Origin: JBDHDH01 sp039591615
Lineage (GTDB): Bacteria; Gemmatimonadota; Gemmatimonadetes; Gemmatimonadales; GWC2-71-9
NCBI GenBank assembly: GCA_039591615.1
Contig: JBDHDH010000005.1
Location: forward strand, 7,348 to 71,347
Direction of reading: 5' to 3'
Length of the DNA stretch: 64,000 nt
Part shown: piece after piece, positions 17,182-25,590 of the stretch
How positions within the stretch are numbered: position 1 is the stretch's first letter
How the letters are laid out: each line of letters starts with the position of its first letter
Position numbers and translations under genes: made by a program
Notes under the pieces: model-generated
The model's input: only the letters and a program-made list of their open reading frames with translations
The model's database searches: none
What the model was told of the DNA's origin: nothing

Positions 17182-18165
17182 TTGCGATCCTTCCGTTACG
17201 CGACCGCGCGATCGTTTGCCGAGGCTGTCTCCTTACTGGGTCCCGATGCAGTTCCGCTAGCCGGTGGGACCGACCTGGTGCCGCTCATGCAAGAACGGCT
17301 CGTCCAGCCCAGGCTGCTGGTCGACGTCCGTCGAATTGCAGGTAGTGCCGACGTGGAGGTGACGCGTCAAAAGGGCGCTAGCATCGGCGCGATGACAACG
17401 CTGGCTGAGCTCACGGGTCATCCGGCTCTCAAACGGCTTTATCCGGCACTCATCAAGGCATGCAGCCGGGTTGGAACCGCGCAGATCCGGAACGTGGCAA
17501 CTCTCGGCGGGAATCTCTGTCAACGGCCCCGATGCTGGTACTATCGAAGCGGCGTCCGTTGCCTGAAGAGCGACGGCAGTGCGTGTCCGGCACGGGACGG
17601 GATGAACGAGTATTTGGCGATTCTGGGCGGCGGACCCTGCTGGGCTCCCCATCCATCAGACCCAGCCGTTGCGCTGGCGGCGCTCGACGCTCGGATCGTC
17701 GTACGACGGAAAGAGGGAAAACCGGTTGCCATCGCGGTTGAGGACTTCTATGCCGACTCGGCAACGCACCCCCACCGTGAAGTTGCGCTCGGGGCCGAAG
17801 ACATCATCGAGAGAGTCGTGTTGTCGTCGCACTTTGCAGGGGCGCGGCAGACCTATAACAAGGTCACGCAGCGGCAGGCCTTTGACTTCGCGCTCGTGTC
17901 AGTGGGGGTGGTTTGGCCAAAGCGCAAGCGGAAGCCTTCGATCGTGCTGGGCGGCGTCGCGCCGAAGCCGTGGCGGATCGACCCGGAAGCTCTTCCACCG
18001 GCTCCTGGGGCCTCGACGCGTTCCAAGGCGCTCGAGCTCTGGACGGTGAATGTCGCAGACCAGGCCCTCAAAGGCGCTAAGCCACTGGCACAGAATGGGT
18101 ACAAGATCGATATGGCGAAGGCGCTGGTTCGCGAAGCACTGCTGGAGACGTTTCCCGGCCGCTAA
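17182..18165 (+). CDS. Molybdenum hydroxylase FAD-binding subunit with Cys-rich loop (YagS/HcrB-like)
   Basis: A 327-residue FAD subunit. FAD motifs are LAGGTDLVPLMQ and RNVATLGGNLCQ. It carries an extra loop with five Cys (113, 118, 127, 135, 153), containing CWYYRSGVRC and ending in CWAPHPSD. 4-hydroxybenzoyl-CoA reductase and YagS/PaoB hold an additional [4Fe-4S] cluster in a loop at this place. It completes the enzyme with the two subunits upstream but is separated from them by thiI. The only in-frame start is TTG at 17182, because a stop lies at 17164. The stop overlaps the stop of the convergent def gene by 4 bp. Confidence 0.9.
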   Translation: MRSFRYATARSFAEAVSLLGPDAVPLAGGTDLVPLMQERLVQPRLLVDVRRIAGSADVEVTRQKGASIGAMTTLAELTGHPALKRLYPALIKACSRVGTAQIRNVATLGGNLCQRPRCWYYRSGVRCLKSDGSACPARDGMNEYLAILGGGPCWAPHPSDPAVALAALDARIVVRRKEGKPVAIAVEDFYADSATHPHREVALGAEDIIERVVLSSHFAGARQTYNKVTQRQAFDFALVSVGVVWPKRKRKPSIVLGGVAPKPWRIDPEALPPAPGASTRSKALELWTVNVADQALKGAKPLAQNGYKIDMAKALVREALLETFPGR

Positions 18166-18725
18166 ACGGCCTCCAATGGCATCTGCACTTCTCGTTCGAA
18201 CCGCTTTCCGTACCTGCCGCTCGCAGAGTAGTGCTTGTTCCATTCCTCCCGCAGGCAAAATGGATCGAGACCTGCTGGTCGATCGACCATCAGAACCCCG
18301 TCCAGGTGGTCGATCTCATGCTGAAGGAGCTCGGCCAGATCCCCTTTTGCATCGACGACATTGATCTTCCCCGATTGATCCTGATACTGCAGCTTGATAC
18401 GGTAGGCCCGCTGGACTCGGACGAGCAGTCCGGGGATCGAGAAACAATCGTCCCAGACCATGAAGTCTCGCGTCCCGATGTCAACCACCTCGGGATTGAC
18501 CAGCAACCATGGCTGCTCCATTTCCAGGTAGACGATGCGAATGGGCGCGCCAATCTGCGGGGCGGCCAAACCCCGCCCCATCCCGTGCCGCGCCCTCAGG
18601 TCCGGCAGCGTTTCCTGAAGATCGTCTGCGACCAGGCGGACAGCCGCCGATCTGACGCTCCGGACTTGCTGGCAGCGGGCTCGGAGGATGGGATCGCCCA
18701 AGAGCCGAATGGGACGGACGGCCAT
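18162..18725 (-). CDS. def: Peptide deformylase
   Basis: A 187-residue metal-dependent deformylase removing the N-formyl group from nascent proteins. Motif 1 is GRGLAAPQIG and motif 3 is HEIDHLDG with both metal His and the catalytic Glu. Motif 2, usually EGCLS, is DDCFSIPG: the metal Cys is kept but its flanks differ. The C-terminal tail after the HExxH helix is about 45 residues and basic. The frame is open further upstream, but ATG at 18725 with GAGGTG before it is clear. It is convergent with the FAD subunit gene and divergent from mocA. Confidence 0.92.
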   Translation of the reverse strand: MAVRPIRLLGDPILRARCQQVRSVRSAAVRLVADDLQETLPDLRARHGMGRGLAAPQIGAPIRIVYLEMEQPWLLVNPEVVDIGTRDFMVWDDCFSIPGLLVRVQRAYRIKLQYQDQSGKINVVDAKGDLAELLQHEIDHLDGVLMVDRPAGLDPFCLREEWNKHYSASGRYGKRFEREVQMPLEAV

Positions 18726-18768
18726 CGTGCACCTCGCGTGGAGTGGGCCCCCAAGATAGGGCAGGACC

Positions 18769-19371
18769 GTGATTGGAGCCATTGTTCTGGCGGCTGGTGA
18801 GTCGAAGCGAATGGGCCAACCGAAGGCGCTCTTGGAGCTGCGTGGCCAAACGTTCCTGGAAGCGATTCTGGAGACGGCAACGAGCGCCGGGCTCGACCCG
18901 CGCGTCGTCGTCCTCGGCGCGCACGCGGTTAACATATTGTCTTGCATTGATTTGTGCGGAGTCACAACGGTCCTCAACGAAGAGATGGATGCCGGACCGA
19001 TTGGCTCGATCCGCGCTGGAATCAGAGCGCTTTTCAACCAGCAGGTTGAAGCTGCCGTGGTCTGGCACGTCGATCGGCCATGTGTGGCAGCCGGCACAGT
19101 CGAAGCTCTCGTCCGAGCTTACCGGGAGGGGACGACGGCTCAGATCGTCCTCCCCGAGTTCGAGGGCCGACGGGGCCACCCCGTTCTTTTCGGACACAAG
19201 GTCTTTGACGAGCTCCTTCACGCGCCACCGGAGGGCGGCGCGCGCACCGTCGTCCGGGCCGACCCCCACCGAGTCGCTGCCATCCCGACTGCGGACCCTT
19301 GGGTGCTGCACGACATCAACACGCCCGAGTCCTATCGGAGGCTGATCAAGAGGTTGAACCTCCCAGATTGA
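18769..19371 (+). CDS. MocA-type molybdenum cofactor cytidylyltransferase
   Basis: A 200-residue nucleotidyltransferase of the MobA/MocA/YgbP fold. The signature LAAGESKRMGQPKALLEL lies at the N-terminus, then DAGPIGSIRAG, and WHVDRPCV with the metal-binding Asp. MocA forms the cytosine-dinucleotide Mo cofactor used by xanthine dehydrogenase-family enzymes, which fits the Mo hydroxylase just upstream. A molybdenum guanylyltransferase is the alternative. The start is GTG at 18769. The 43-bp gap is shared with the divergent def gene. Confidence 0.85.
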   Translation: MIGAIVLAAGESKRMGQPKALLELRGQTFLEAILETATSAGLDPRVVVLGAHAVNILSCIDLCGVTTVLNEEMDAGPIGSIRAGIRALFNQQVEAAVVWHVDRPCVAAGTVEALVRAYREGTTAQIVLPEFEGRRGHPVLFGHKVFDELLHAPPEGGARTVVRADPHRVAAIPTADPWVLHDINTPESYRRLIKRLNLPD

Positions 19372-19411
19372 CATTCTTAAATGAACCTTTACAACGACTT
19401 ACAGCACTTCA

Positions 19412-19436
19412 CAAACAAAAATGTTGATTATGTTTG
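19412..19436. promoter_or_regulatory. Operator-like inverted repeat upstream of sufR
   Basis: CAAACA, 13 bp, TGTTTG: a perfect inverted repeat in an AT-rich patch. Its right arm overlaps the -35 of the sufR promoter (19434-19439). A repressor bound here would block RNA polymerase. SufR autoregulation is the obvious hypothesis, although the sequence is not the cyanobacterial SufR box. Confidence 0.5.
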
Positions 19437-19462
19437 AAAATGAGCGCCGTCCCGGTTACCTT
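19434..19462 (+). promoter_or_regulatory. suf operon promoter (-35 TTGAAA, 17 bp, -10 TACCTT)
   Basis: TTGAAA (19434-19439) matches TTGACA at five of six bases. After exactly 17 bp comes TACCTT (19457-19462). The sufR ATG at 19471 is 8 nt further with no Shine-Dalgarno, so the mRNA is probably leaderless or nearly so. It is the best-supported promoter in the window. Confidence 0.6.
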
Positions 19463-19470
19463 TGCGATGT

Positions 19471-20163
19471 ATGAGTGCGTTGCCACACAGCGTTTCGGCC
19501 CATAAGGGCTTGCGCGGACAGATTCTTCTGGAGCTCAAGCGGGATCAGCCGCTGACGGCCAGGGAGTTGGCCGGCCGGTTTTCCGTCTCCCCGAACGCGA
19601 TCCGGCGACACTTGAAGGAGCTCGAGCTCGAAGACCTGGTGGTGCACGACCGCGAACACCGCAGTCAGGGGGCTCCCGCCTACGTCTATCGATTGTCGGA
19701 TCGGGGATCGGGGCTCTTCCCCCGGCAGTACGAGAAGGCACTCACCGACGTGCTGACCTACGTCGCGGAGACCAGTGGCCGCGAGCAAGTTCAGCGGATC
19801 TTCGCCGAGCGGTTCAAGGCTCACGCGGGCCGATTGGAAGAGCAGCTGGCCGATGCATCGGTGGAAGAGCGGGTGAAAGCGGTCGTTGAGCTGCTGTCCC
19901 GTCAGGGTTTCATGGCCGAGTGGTCGGTCGATGGTGACCGTATCACGATCGCCGAGCACAACTGTGCCGTCCAGGCGGCAGCGGAACAATTCCCTGAGAT
20001 CTGTCAAGCAGAAGCTGAGTTTCTCCGTGCGGTCCTACAGACAGATCTCAAGCGCCGAGCCCACATTAGGCACGGGTGCAATGCGTGCGAGTATTCGATG
20101 CCGATGTCCATCACCGAGGAAGCGGCAGGTGATGACGTGATGACCGCGGACGAGGAGCGATAA
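19471..20163 (+). CDS. sufR: SufR-like Fe-S-sensing transcriptional regulator
   Basis: About 230 residues. The N-terminal winged helix-turn-helix (LTARELAGRFSVSPNAIRRHLKELELEDLV) is DeoR/ArsR-like. The C-terminal half has Cys at NCAVQAAAEQFPEIC (C-x12-C) and GCNAC, the cysteine set with which SufR-type repressors hold a cluster. It is first in the suf operon, so it most likely represses that operon when Fe-S clusters are sufficient. ATG at 19471 is chosen over the in-frame TTG at 19462, which lies inside the -10. Its stop overlaps the sufB ATG by 1 nt. Confidence 0.88.
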   Translation: MSALPHSVSAHKGLRGQILLELKRDQPLTARELAGRFSVSPNAIRRHLKELELEDLVVHDREHRSQGAPAYVYRLSDRGSGLFPRQYEKALTDVLTYVAETSGREQVQRIFAERFKAHAGRLEEQLADASVEERVKAVVELLSRQGFMAEWSVDGDRITIAEHNCAVQAAAEQFPEICQAEAEFLRAVLQTDLKRRAHIRHGCNACEYSMPMSITEEAAGDDVMTADEER

Positions 20164-21599
20164 TGGGGAGCAGCATCGAGCAACAAGTGAAGCAGCCATA
20201 CAAGTACGGCTGGTCGACAGACATTGATTCAGAGCTCGCTCCGGTCGGGCTGAATGAAGACATCATTCGGCTGATTTCCGAAAAGAAGAGCGAGCCGGAC
20301 TGGATGCTCGAATGGCGGCTGGAGGCGTATCGACACTGGCTGACCATGCAAGAGCCCACGTGGCCGAACGTCGAGTATCCGCCCATCGATTACCAGGCCA
20401 TTCACTATTACGCGGCTCCAAAGCAGGACAAGCGGCCTGCAAGCCTCGACGAAGTGGATCCCAAGCTCCTCGAAACTTTCGAGAAGTTGGGCATTTCTCT
20501 CGATGAACAAAAGCAGCTCACTGGTGTGGCGGTGGATGCCGTGTTCGACAGCGTCTCAGTGGCAACGACCTTCAAGGAGGAGCTCAAGAAGCACGGCGTC
20601 ATTTTCCTCCCGATCTCCGAGGCGATCCAGGAGCATCCGGAACTCGTGCGGGAGTACCTGGGGTCAGTGGTACCGCACAATGACAATTTCTTCGCTGCGT
20701 TGAACTCGGCGGTGTTTACGGACGGCTCATTCGTCTATGTGCCGAAGGGCGTCCGCTGCCCGTTGGAACTGTCCACGTACTTCAGGATCAACGCCATCTC
20801 GACGGGGCAGTTCGAGCGAACTCTCATCATTGCTGACGAGAGCAGCTACGTGAGCTACTTGGAGGGGTGTTCGGCGCCAATGCGTGCTGAACATCAGCTC
20901 CATGCTGCGGTGGTGGAGCTCGTCGCGCACGATGACGCGCAAATCAAGTACTCGACCATCCAAAACTGGTATCCGGGCGATGAGGAAGGCCGCGGCGGAA
21001 TCTACAACTTCGTTACCAAGCGGGGCCGCTGCCAGGGACGCAATGCCAAGATCTCGTGGACACAGGTCGAGACCGGTTCGGCCATTACCTGGAAATATCC
21101 CGGGTGTATCCTCGAAGGTGACGACTCGACCGGGGAATTCTACTCCGTCGCCGTTACGAACAATCGCCAGCAAGCCGATACCGGCACGAAGATGATTCAC
21201 ATCGGGAGGAACACCAGCAGCACTATCATCTCCAAGGGTATCTCGGCCGGCCACGCGCAGAACACCTATCGCGGCCTCGTAAAGATCATGAAAAACGCCG
21301 AGAACGCACGGAATTACTCGCAGTGCGATTCCATGCTGATTGGCGACAAGTGTGGGGCCCATACGTTCCCCTACATCGACGTGCGCAACAGTACCGCCAC
21401 CATGGAGCACGAGGCCACCACGTCGAAGATTGGCGAGGATCAGATCTTCTACTGTCAACAGCGCGGCCTCTCAGAGGAGGACGCTGTCTCGATGATCGTG
21501 AACGGCTTCTGCAAGGAAGTATTTCGGGAGCTCCCGATGGAGTTCGCCGTCGAGGCGACGAAACTCTTGTCCATCAGTCTCGAGGGGAGTGTGGGGTAG
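20163..21599 (+). CDS. sufB: Fe-S cluster assembly scaffold subunit SufB
   Basis: A 478-residue SufB, the usual length and nearly invariant in family blocks: ALNSAVFTDGSFVYVPKGVR, SYVSYLEGCSAPM, IQNWYPGDEEGRGGIYNFVTKRG (read in parts) and KCGAHTFPYI. With SufC and SufD it forms the SufBC2D scaffold on which clusters are built in the cytoplasm. It starts on the stop codon of sufR and is followed by a 96-bp gap before sufC. Confidence 0.98.
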   Translation: MGSSIEQQVKQPYKYGWSTDIDSELAPVGLNEDIIRLISEKKSEPDWMLEWRLEAYRHWLTMQEPTWPNVEYPPIDYQAIHYYAAPKQDKRPASLDEVDPKLLETFEKLGISLDEQKQLTGVAVDAVFDSVSVATTFKEELKKHGVIFLPISEAIQEHPELVREYLGSVVPHNDNFFAALNSAVFTDGSFVYVPKGVRCPLELSTYFRINAISTGQFERTLIIADESSYVSYLEGCSAPMRAEHQLHAAVVELVAHDDAQIKYSTIQNWYPGDEEGRGGIYNFVTKRGRCQGRNAKISWTQVETGSAITWKYPGCILEGDDSTGEFYSVAVTNNRQQADTGTKMIHIGRNTSSTIISKGISAGHAQNTYRGLVKIMKNAENARNYSQCDSMLIGDKCGAHTFPYIDVRNSTATMEHEATTSKIGEDQIFYCQQRGLSEEDAVSMIVNGFCKEVFRELPMEFAVEATKLLSISLEGSVG

Positions 21600-21695
21600 C
21601 CGCTCGGCGACTTGGGAGGTCGGCAGACGGTGTAGAACGGACTGCTGCCTGGAGCACGATTCCAAAACAACCCAGACACAGAGGCATGACGACGA

Positions 21696-22454
21696 ATGCT
21701 CGAAATAAACAACCTGCATGCCGGTATCCAAGGTACCGAAATCCTCAAGGGCATCGATCTGAAAGTGAACGCGGGAGAGGTCCACGCCATCATGGGCCCG
21801 AATGGATCAGGGAAGAGCACGCTAGCCCAGGTTCTCGCCGGACATCCGTCCTACGAGGTAACGGAGGGCAGCGTCACGTTCCGCGGACAGGACCTCCTCG
21901 AGTTGGAGCCGGACAAGCGGGCCGTCGCTGGCGTGTTCATGGCCTTTCAGTATCCGGTTGAGATTCGAGGCATCACGAACGCCTATTTCCTCCAGTCGGC
22001 GGTCAATGCCGTCCGCAAGGCTCGCGGAGAGCCTGAAATCGACACGATGGACTTCATTGAGATTCTGGAGGAGAAGCTCAAGTTCATCGGTTGGGACGAC
22101 AGCCTATCCAATCGGGCCGTGAACGAAGGCTTCTCGGGCGGTGAGAAGAAGCGCAACGAGATCCTCCAGCTCGCAATCCTCGAGCCGGCGCTCGCAATCC
22201 TCGATGAGACGGACTCCGGTCTCGACATCGATGCCGTGAAGGCGGTTGCAGAGGTGGTCAATAAGCTCCGCTCGCCAGCGCGAGCCTTCGTCGTCGTCAC
22301 CCACTATCAGCGGATTCTCAATTACATGACGCCGGACCACGTACACGTGCTCGCGGACGGGAAGATCGTGAAATCAGGAGGGAAAGAGCTGGCACTGGAG
22401 CTCGAGGAGAAGGGCTACGATTGGATCCGCGGCGACACCGCGGGTGTTGCATAG
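21696..22454 (+). CDS. sufC: Fe-S cluster assembly ATPase SufC
   Basis: A 252-residue ABC-type ATPase. Walker A is GPNGSGKST, the Q-loop lies in FMAFQYPVEIRG, the signature is GFSGGEKKRNEI, Walker B is ALAILDETDSGLDIDA, and the H-loop is VVTHYQRIL. The ATP cycle drives conformational change in SufBCD. AGAGGC lies about 10 nt before the ATG. The C-terminal end lies 11 nt before sufD. Confidence 0.97.
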   Translation: MLEINNLHAGIQGTEILKGIDLKVNAGEVHAIMGPNGSGKSTLAQVLAGHPSYEVTEGSVTFRGQDLLELEPDKRAVAGVFMAFQYPVEIRGITNAYFLQSAVNAVRKARGEPEIDTMDFIEILEEKLKFIGWDDSLSNRAVNEGFSGGEKKRNEILQLAILEPALAILDETDSGLDIDAVKAVAEVVNKLRSPARAFVVVTHYQRILNYMTPDHVHVLADGKIVKSGGKELALELEEKGYDWIRGDTAGVA

Positions 22455-22465
22455 CGGGAGGCGGG

Positions 22466-23824
22466 ATGTCCAAGACACCAGATAGTGGGACGGCAGTGCA
22501 CCCCTACCTCACCGCGTTCCAGGCCTTCTCCGAGAATGGTGCTGGAAAGGCTCCGCGTTGGCTGAAGGAGCGACGCCAGTCTGCCATTGACCGGTTTGTC
22601 GAAATGGGTTTTCCCACGACCCGGCAAGAAGCGTGGCGTTTCACCGATGTGAAGCGTCTTGCGACCACGGACTTCACCCTCGCCGGCCCGGCCGAGTCGG
22701 AGCTCGTTTCCCTCGAGGAGATTCGGACACACCTCCTCTCAGACGGTCGGAACACGGCCGTATTCGTTAATGGATCTTTCGCACCATCGCTCTCTTCGGT
22801 CGATCAGCTGCGCGAGGGAGTCACGATCGGCAGCCTGCGCGGCGCCCTCGCCGACCAACCAGATGTCATGGAGAGGCACCTGGGGCGATACGCGCAAGAT
22901 GACACCAATCCGTTCACTGCGCTGAACTCGGCCTTTATAGACGACGGGGCATTCGTCTACATCCCGAAGGATGCCGACCTCGAAGAGCCTCTCCAGGTAC
23001 TCTTCGTGGCTGCGCCGCAGGATGGCACCCCACTCGTGTGGCATCCCCGAAACGTGATCATCGCTGATCAGGGGGCGCGGGCCTCGGTCATCGAGACCCA
23101 TGTGGCACTCGGCCGCGGCACCTACTGGGTGAATGCGGTGACCGAAGTGCTGGTCGCCGAGAACGCCAAACTCGACACATATCGCATTCAGCATGACGGT
23201 GTCGACGCCTACCGTACGGCGACCACCCACTCCCGTCAGGCGCAGAGCAGCAGCTTCTCGTCCGTGACCTTCGTGTTCGGCGGAGGGCTCACCCGCCACG
23301 ACGTGATCGCGGTGCTCGACGGCGAGGGTGCGGAGTGCACATTGGACGGGCTTTCCATTCTCCGCGGCCGCCAACACGTGGACTTTCACACCACCTTGGA
23401 GCATGCTAAGCCCCACTGCACCAGCTGGGAGTACTTCAATGGCGTCTTTGACGACCGGGCGCGCGGCGTTTTCAACGGCCGAATAGTCGTGCAGCCCGGA
23501 GCGCAACGGACGGACTCGAAGCAGACCAATAACAACCTCCTGCGGTCGCCGCACGCCCGGGCCGACAGCCAGCCCCAGCTAGAGATCTACGCGGACGACG
23601 TCAAGTGCACGCACGGCGCGACACTGGGGCCAATCGACGACAGGCAGCTGTACTATCTGCAGACTCGGGGGTTGGATCGGGACGCTGCACGGAACTTGCT
23701 CACCTACGGCTTCTGTGCGGAGATCCTGAATGCGGTCGGGCTCGAGGAGCTTCGGGCACGCGTCGACAGGCAGGTCCGTGAGCATTTGAACCAGGCCATG
23801 GTCACTCCGGACCGCGCGACATGA
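22466..23824 (+). CDS. sufD: Fe-S cluster assembly protein SufD
   Basis: About 452 residues, a SufB paralogue. The C-terminal beta-helix is well conserved: VQPGAQRTDSKQTNNNLLRS, then CTHGATLGPIDDRQLYYLQT, then TYGFCAEIL. The N-terminal helical part is variable. The ATG at 22466 has a strong RBS (GGGAGGCGGG) and is preferred to an upstream TTG overlapping sufC. The 3' end overlaps sufS by 4 bp. Confidence 0.96.
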   Translation: MSKTPDSGTAVHPYLTAFQAFSENGAGKAPRWLKERRQSAIDRFVEMGFPTTRQEAWRFTDVKRLATTDFTLAGPAESELVSLEEIRTHLLSDGRNTAVFVNGSFAPSLSSVDQLREGVTIGSLRGALADQPDVMERHLGRYAQDDTNPFTALNSAFIDDGAFVYIPKDADLEEPLQVLFVAAPQDGTPLVWHPRNVIIADQGARASVIETHVALGRGTYWVNAVTEVLVAENAKLDTYRIQHDGVDAYRTATTHSRQAQSSSFSSVTFVFGGGLTRHDVIAVLDGEGAECTLDGLSILRGRQHVDFHTTLEHAKPHCTSWEYFNGVFDDRARGVFNGRIVVQPGAQRTDSKQTNNNLLRSPHARADSQPQLEIYADDVKCTHGATLGPIDDRQLYYLQTRGLDRDAARNLLTYGFCAEILNAVGLEELRARVDRQVREHLNQAMVTPDRAT

Positions 23825-25086
23825 CTACGGTGCATCAGGCATTCCCTTCCACCCGCGCCAGTTCCTCTTTCGACGTACAGCGCATCCGTTCGGACTTTCC
23901 GATTTTCGAACAGAGGCAGGCTGGGAAGCGCCTGGTGTATCTCGACAACGCAGCGACGAGCCAGAAGCCGGCGGCGGTGATCGACGCCGTATGCCGGTTC
24001 TACAAAGAACAGAACGCGAACATCCACCGCGGCGTGTACGAGCTGAGTGACCGCGCCACCTTTGAGTACGATCAAGCGCGCGAGAAGGTGCAGCGCTTCG
24101 TGAATGCCGCCGCGCCTGAAGAGATCGTATTCGTGCGCGGAACTACGGAAGCGATCAATCTGGTTGCGCAGAGCTTCGCACGACCACGCCTTCGGCCGGG
24201 CGACGAGGTGATCCTCTCCGTCATGGAGCATCATTCGAACATTGTCCCATGGCAGCTCGTGTGTGAGGCCACGGGGTCACGCCTTCGAGTCGTGCCCATG
24301 ACCGATGACGGAGAGTTGTTGCTGGACGAGTACGTGAAGCTGCTCAACCGGCGGACGAGCATAGTGGCTCTGGTTCACGTCTCCAATACGCTTGGCACGA
24401 TCAATCCCGCGAGCGAGATGGTGCGGCTGGCCCACGAGCGGGGGATCCCCGTCCTCCTGGACGGCGCTCAAGCGGTGCCGCATATGCGGGTCAACGTGCA
24501 AGACCTCGGGTGCGACTTCTATGCCTTCTCTGCCCACAAGATGTTCGGCCCGACCGGCATTGGCGTGCTGTACGGAAGAGCTGCGCACCTCGAGGCCATG
24601 CCCCCTTATCAGGGTGGTGGGGACATGATCCTCTCCGTTCGGTTCGAGAAGACTCGCTACGCAGCGCCCCCAGCGAAGTTCGAGGCCGGCACGCAGCACC
24701 TGGCAGGAGCAGTCGGCTTGGGTGCAGCGATCGATTACCTCGACACGATCGACCCGGCCGCGCTCGCAGATCACGAAGGCGAGCTCTTGGCTCGGGCGAC
24801 CAAGGCGCTGTCATCTGTTCCAGGCGTACGGCTTATCGGAACTGCCCGCCGCAAGACGAGCGTTGTATCCTTCGTCATGGACGGCGTCCACGCCCATGAT
24901 GTCGGTACCATCCTCGACCGAGAGGGGATCTGCGTCCGGACGGGACATCATTGTACCCAGCCCATAATGGAGCGTTTGGGTGTGCCAGCCACGGCCAGAG
25001 CATCCTTCAGCTTCTACAACACGCATGAAGACGTGGACGCTCTCGTGAGGGGGCTCAAGCGGGTGCGGGACGTGTTTGGGGTATGA
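23821..25086 (+). CDS. sufS: Cysteine desulfurase SufS
   Basis: A 421-residue group II PLP-dependent cysteine desulfurase. The PLP lysine is in FSAHKMFGPTGIGVLYG and the catalytic Cys in RTGHHCTQPIM. LDNAATSQKP and EHHSNIVPWQ are typical SufS blocks. It provides persulfide sulfur to the next gene product, the SufU-type acceptor. It overlaps sufD and sufU by 4 bp each. Confidence 0.97.
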   Translation: MTTVHQAFPSTRASSSFDVQRIRSDFPIFEQRQAGKRLVYLDNAATSQKPAAVIDAVCRFYKEQNANIHRGVYELSDRATFEYDQAREKVQRFVNAAAPEEIVFVRGTTEAINLVAQSFARPRLRPGDEVILSVMEHHSNIVPWQLVCEATGSRLRVVPMTDDGELLLDEYVKLLNRRTSIVALVHVSNTLGTINPASEMVRLAHERGIPVLLDGAQAVPHMRVNVQDLGCDFYAFSAHKMFGPTGIGVLYGRAAHLEAMPPYQGGGDMILSVRFEKTRYAAPPAKFEAGTQHLAGAVGLGAAIDYLDTIDPAALADHEGELLARATKALSSVPGVRLIGTARRKTSVVSFVMDGVHAHDVGTILDREGICVRTGHHCTQPIMERLGVPATARASFSFYNTHEDVDALVRGLKRVRDVFGV

Positions 25087-25547
25087 CCGATCTTCGCGAT
25101 CTGTATCAGCAGATCATTCTCGACCACAACCGAAGTCCACGGAACTTCCGCAAGCTCGACGACGCTAACCGGCAGGCCGAGGGTAACAACCCGCTGTGCG
25201 GCGATGTCCTCACGGTCTTCGTGCGGGTCGAGGATGGGGCGATCGCCGATATCGCCTTTCAGGGTTCGGGGTGCGCGATCTCCCAGGCATCTGCCTCGCT
25301 CATGACGGAAGCTGTCAAGGGAAAGACGTGCGAGGAAGCGGAGCACCTGTTTCGGGCGTTTCGAGCGATGGTCACCGCGCGCGACGACAACGCCGAGGAG
25401 CGAAAGGCTCTGGGGAAGCTCGCAGCCCTTGGGGGTGTTCGTCAGTTTCCGGCTCGGGTCAAGTGTGCCAACCTTCCCTGGCACACGCTCCACGCCGCCC
25501 TCGAGCAGTGGAGCGAACCCGTGTCTACAGAGCGAACTGGTGTGTGA
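25083..25547 (+). CDS. sufU: SufU-type sulfur acceptor/scaffold
   Basis: A 154-residue member of the IscU/SufU family. The three Cys are in NNPLCGD, GSGCAISQASASLM and RVKCANLPWHTL. The long insertion between the second and third Cys (VTARDDNAEERKALGKLAAL) marks SufU rather than IscU. SufU is zinc-bound and takes the persulfide from SufS. No sufE is present, consistent with a SufS-SufU pair. Confidence 0.95.
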   Translation: MTDLRDLYQQIILDHNRSPRNFRKLDDANRQAEGNNPLCGDVLTVFVRVEDGAIADIAFQGSGCAISQASASLMTEAVKGKTCEEAEHLFRAFRAMVTARDDNAEERKALGKLAALGGVRQFPARVKCANLPWHTLHAALEQWSEPVSTERTGV

Positions 25548-25590
25548 GCCTGTCCACTGCTGACCTCACGCCAGTTAGGGAGAATCAGGA

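Noticed and set aside
19372..19470. Bacteroidetes-type promoter (TAnnTTTG) before sufR at 19429-19436
   Set aside because: TATGTTTG fits the -7 element, but no TTG lies 19-21 bp upstream; the TTGAAA-17-TACCTT promoter explains the region better.
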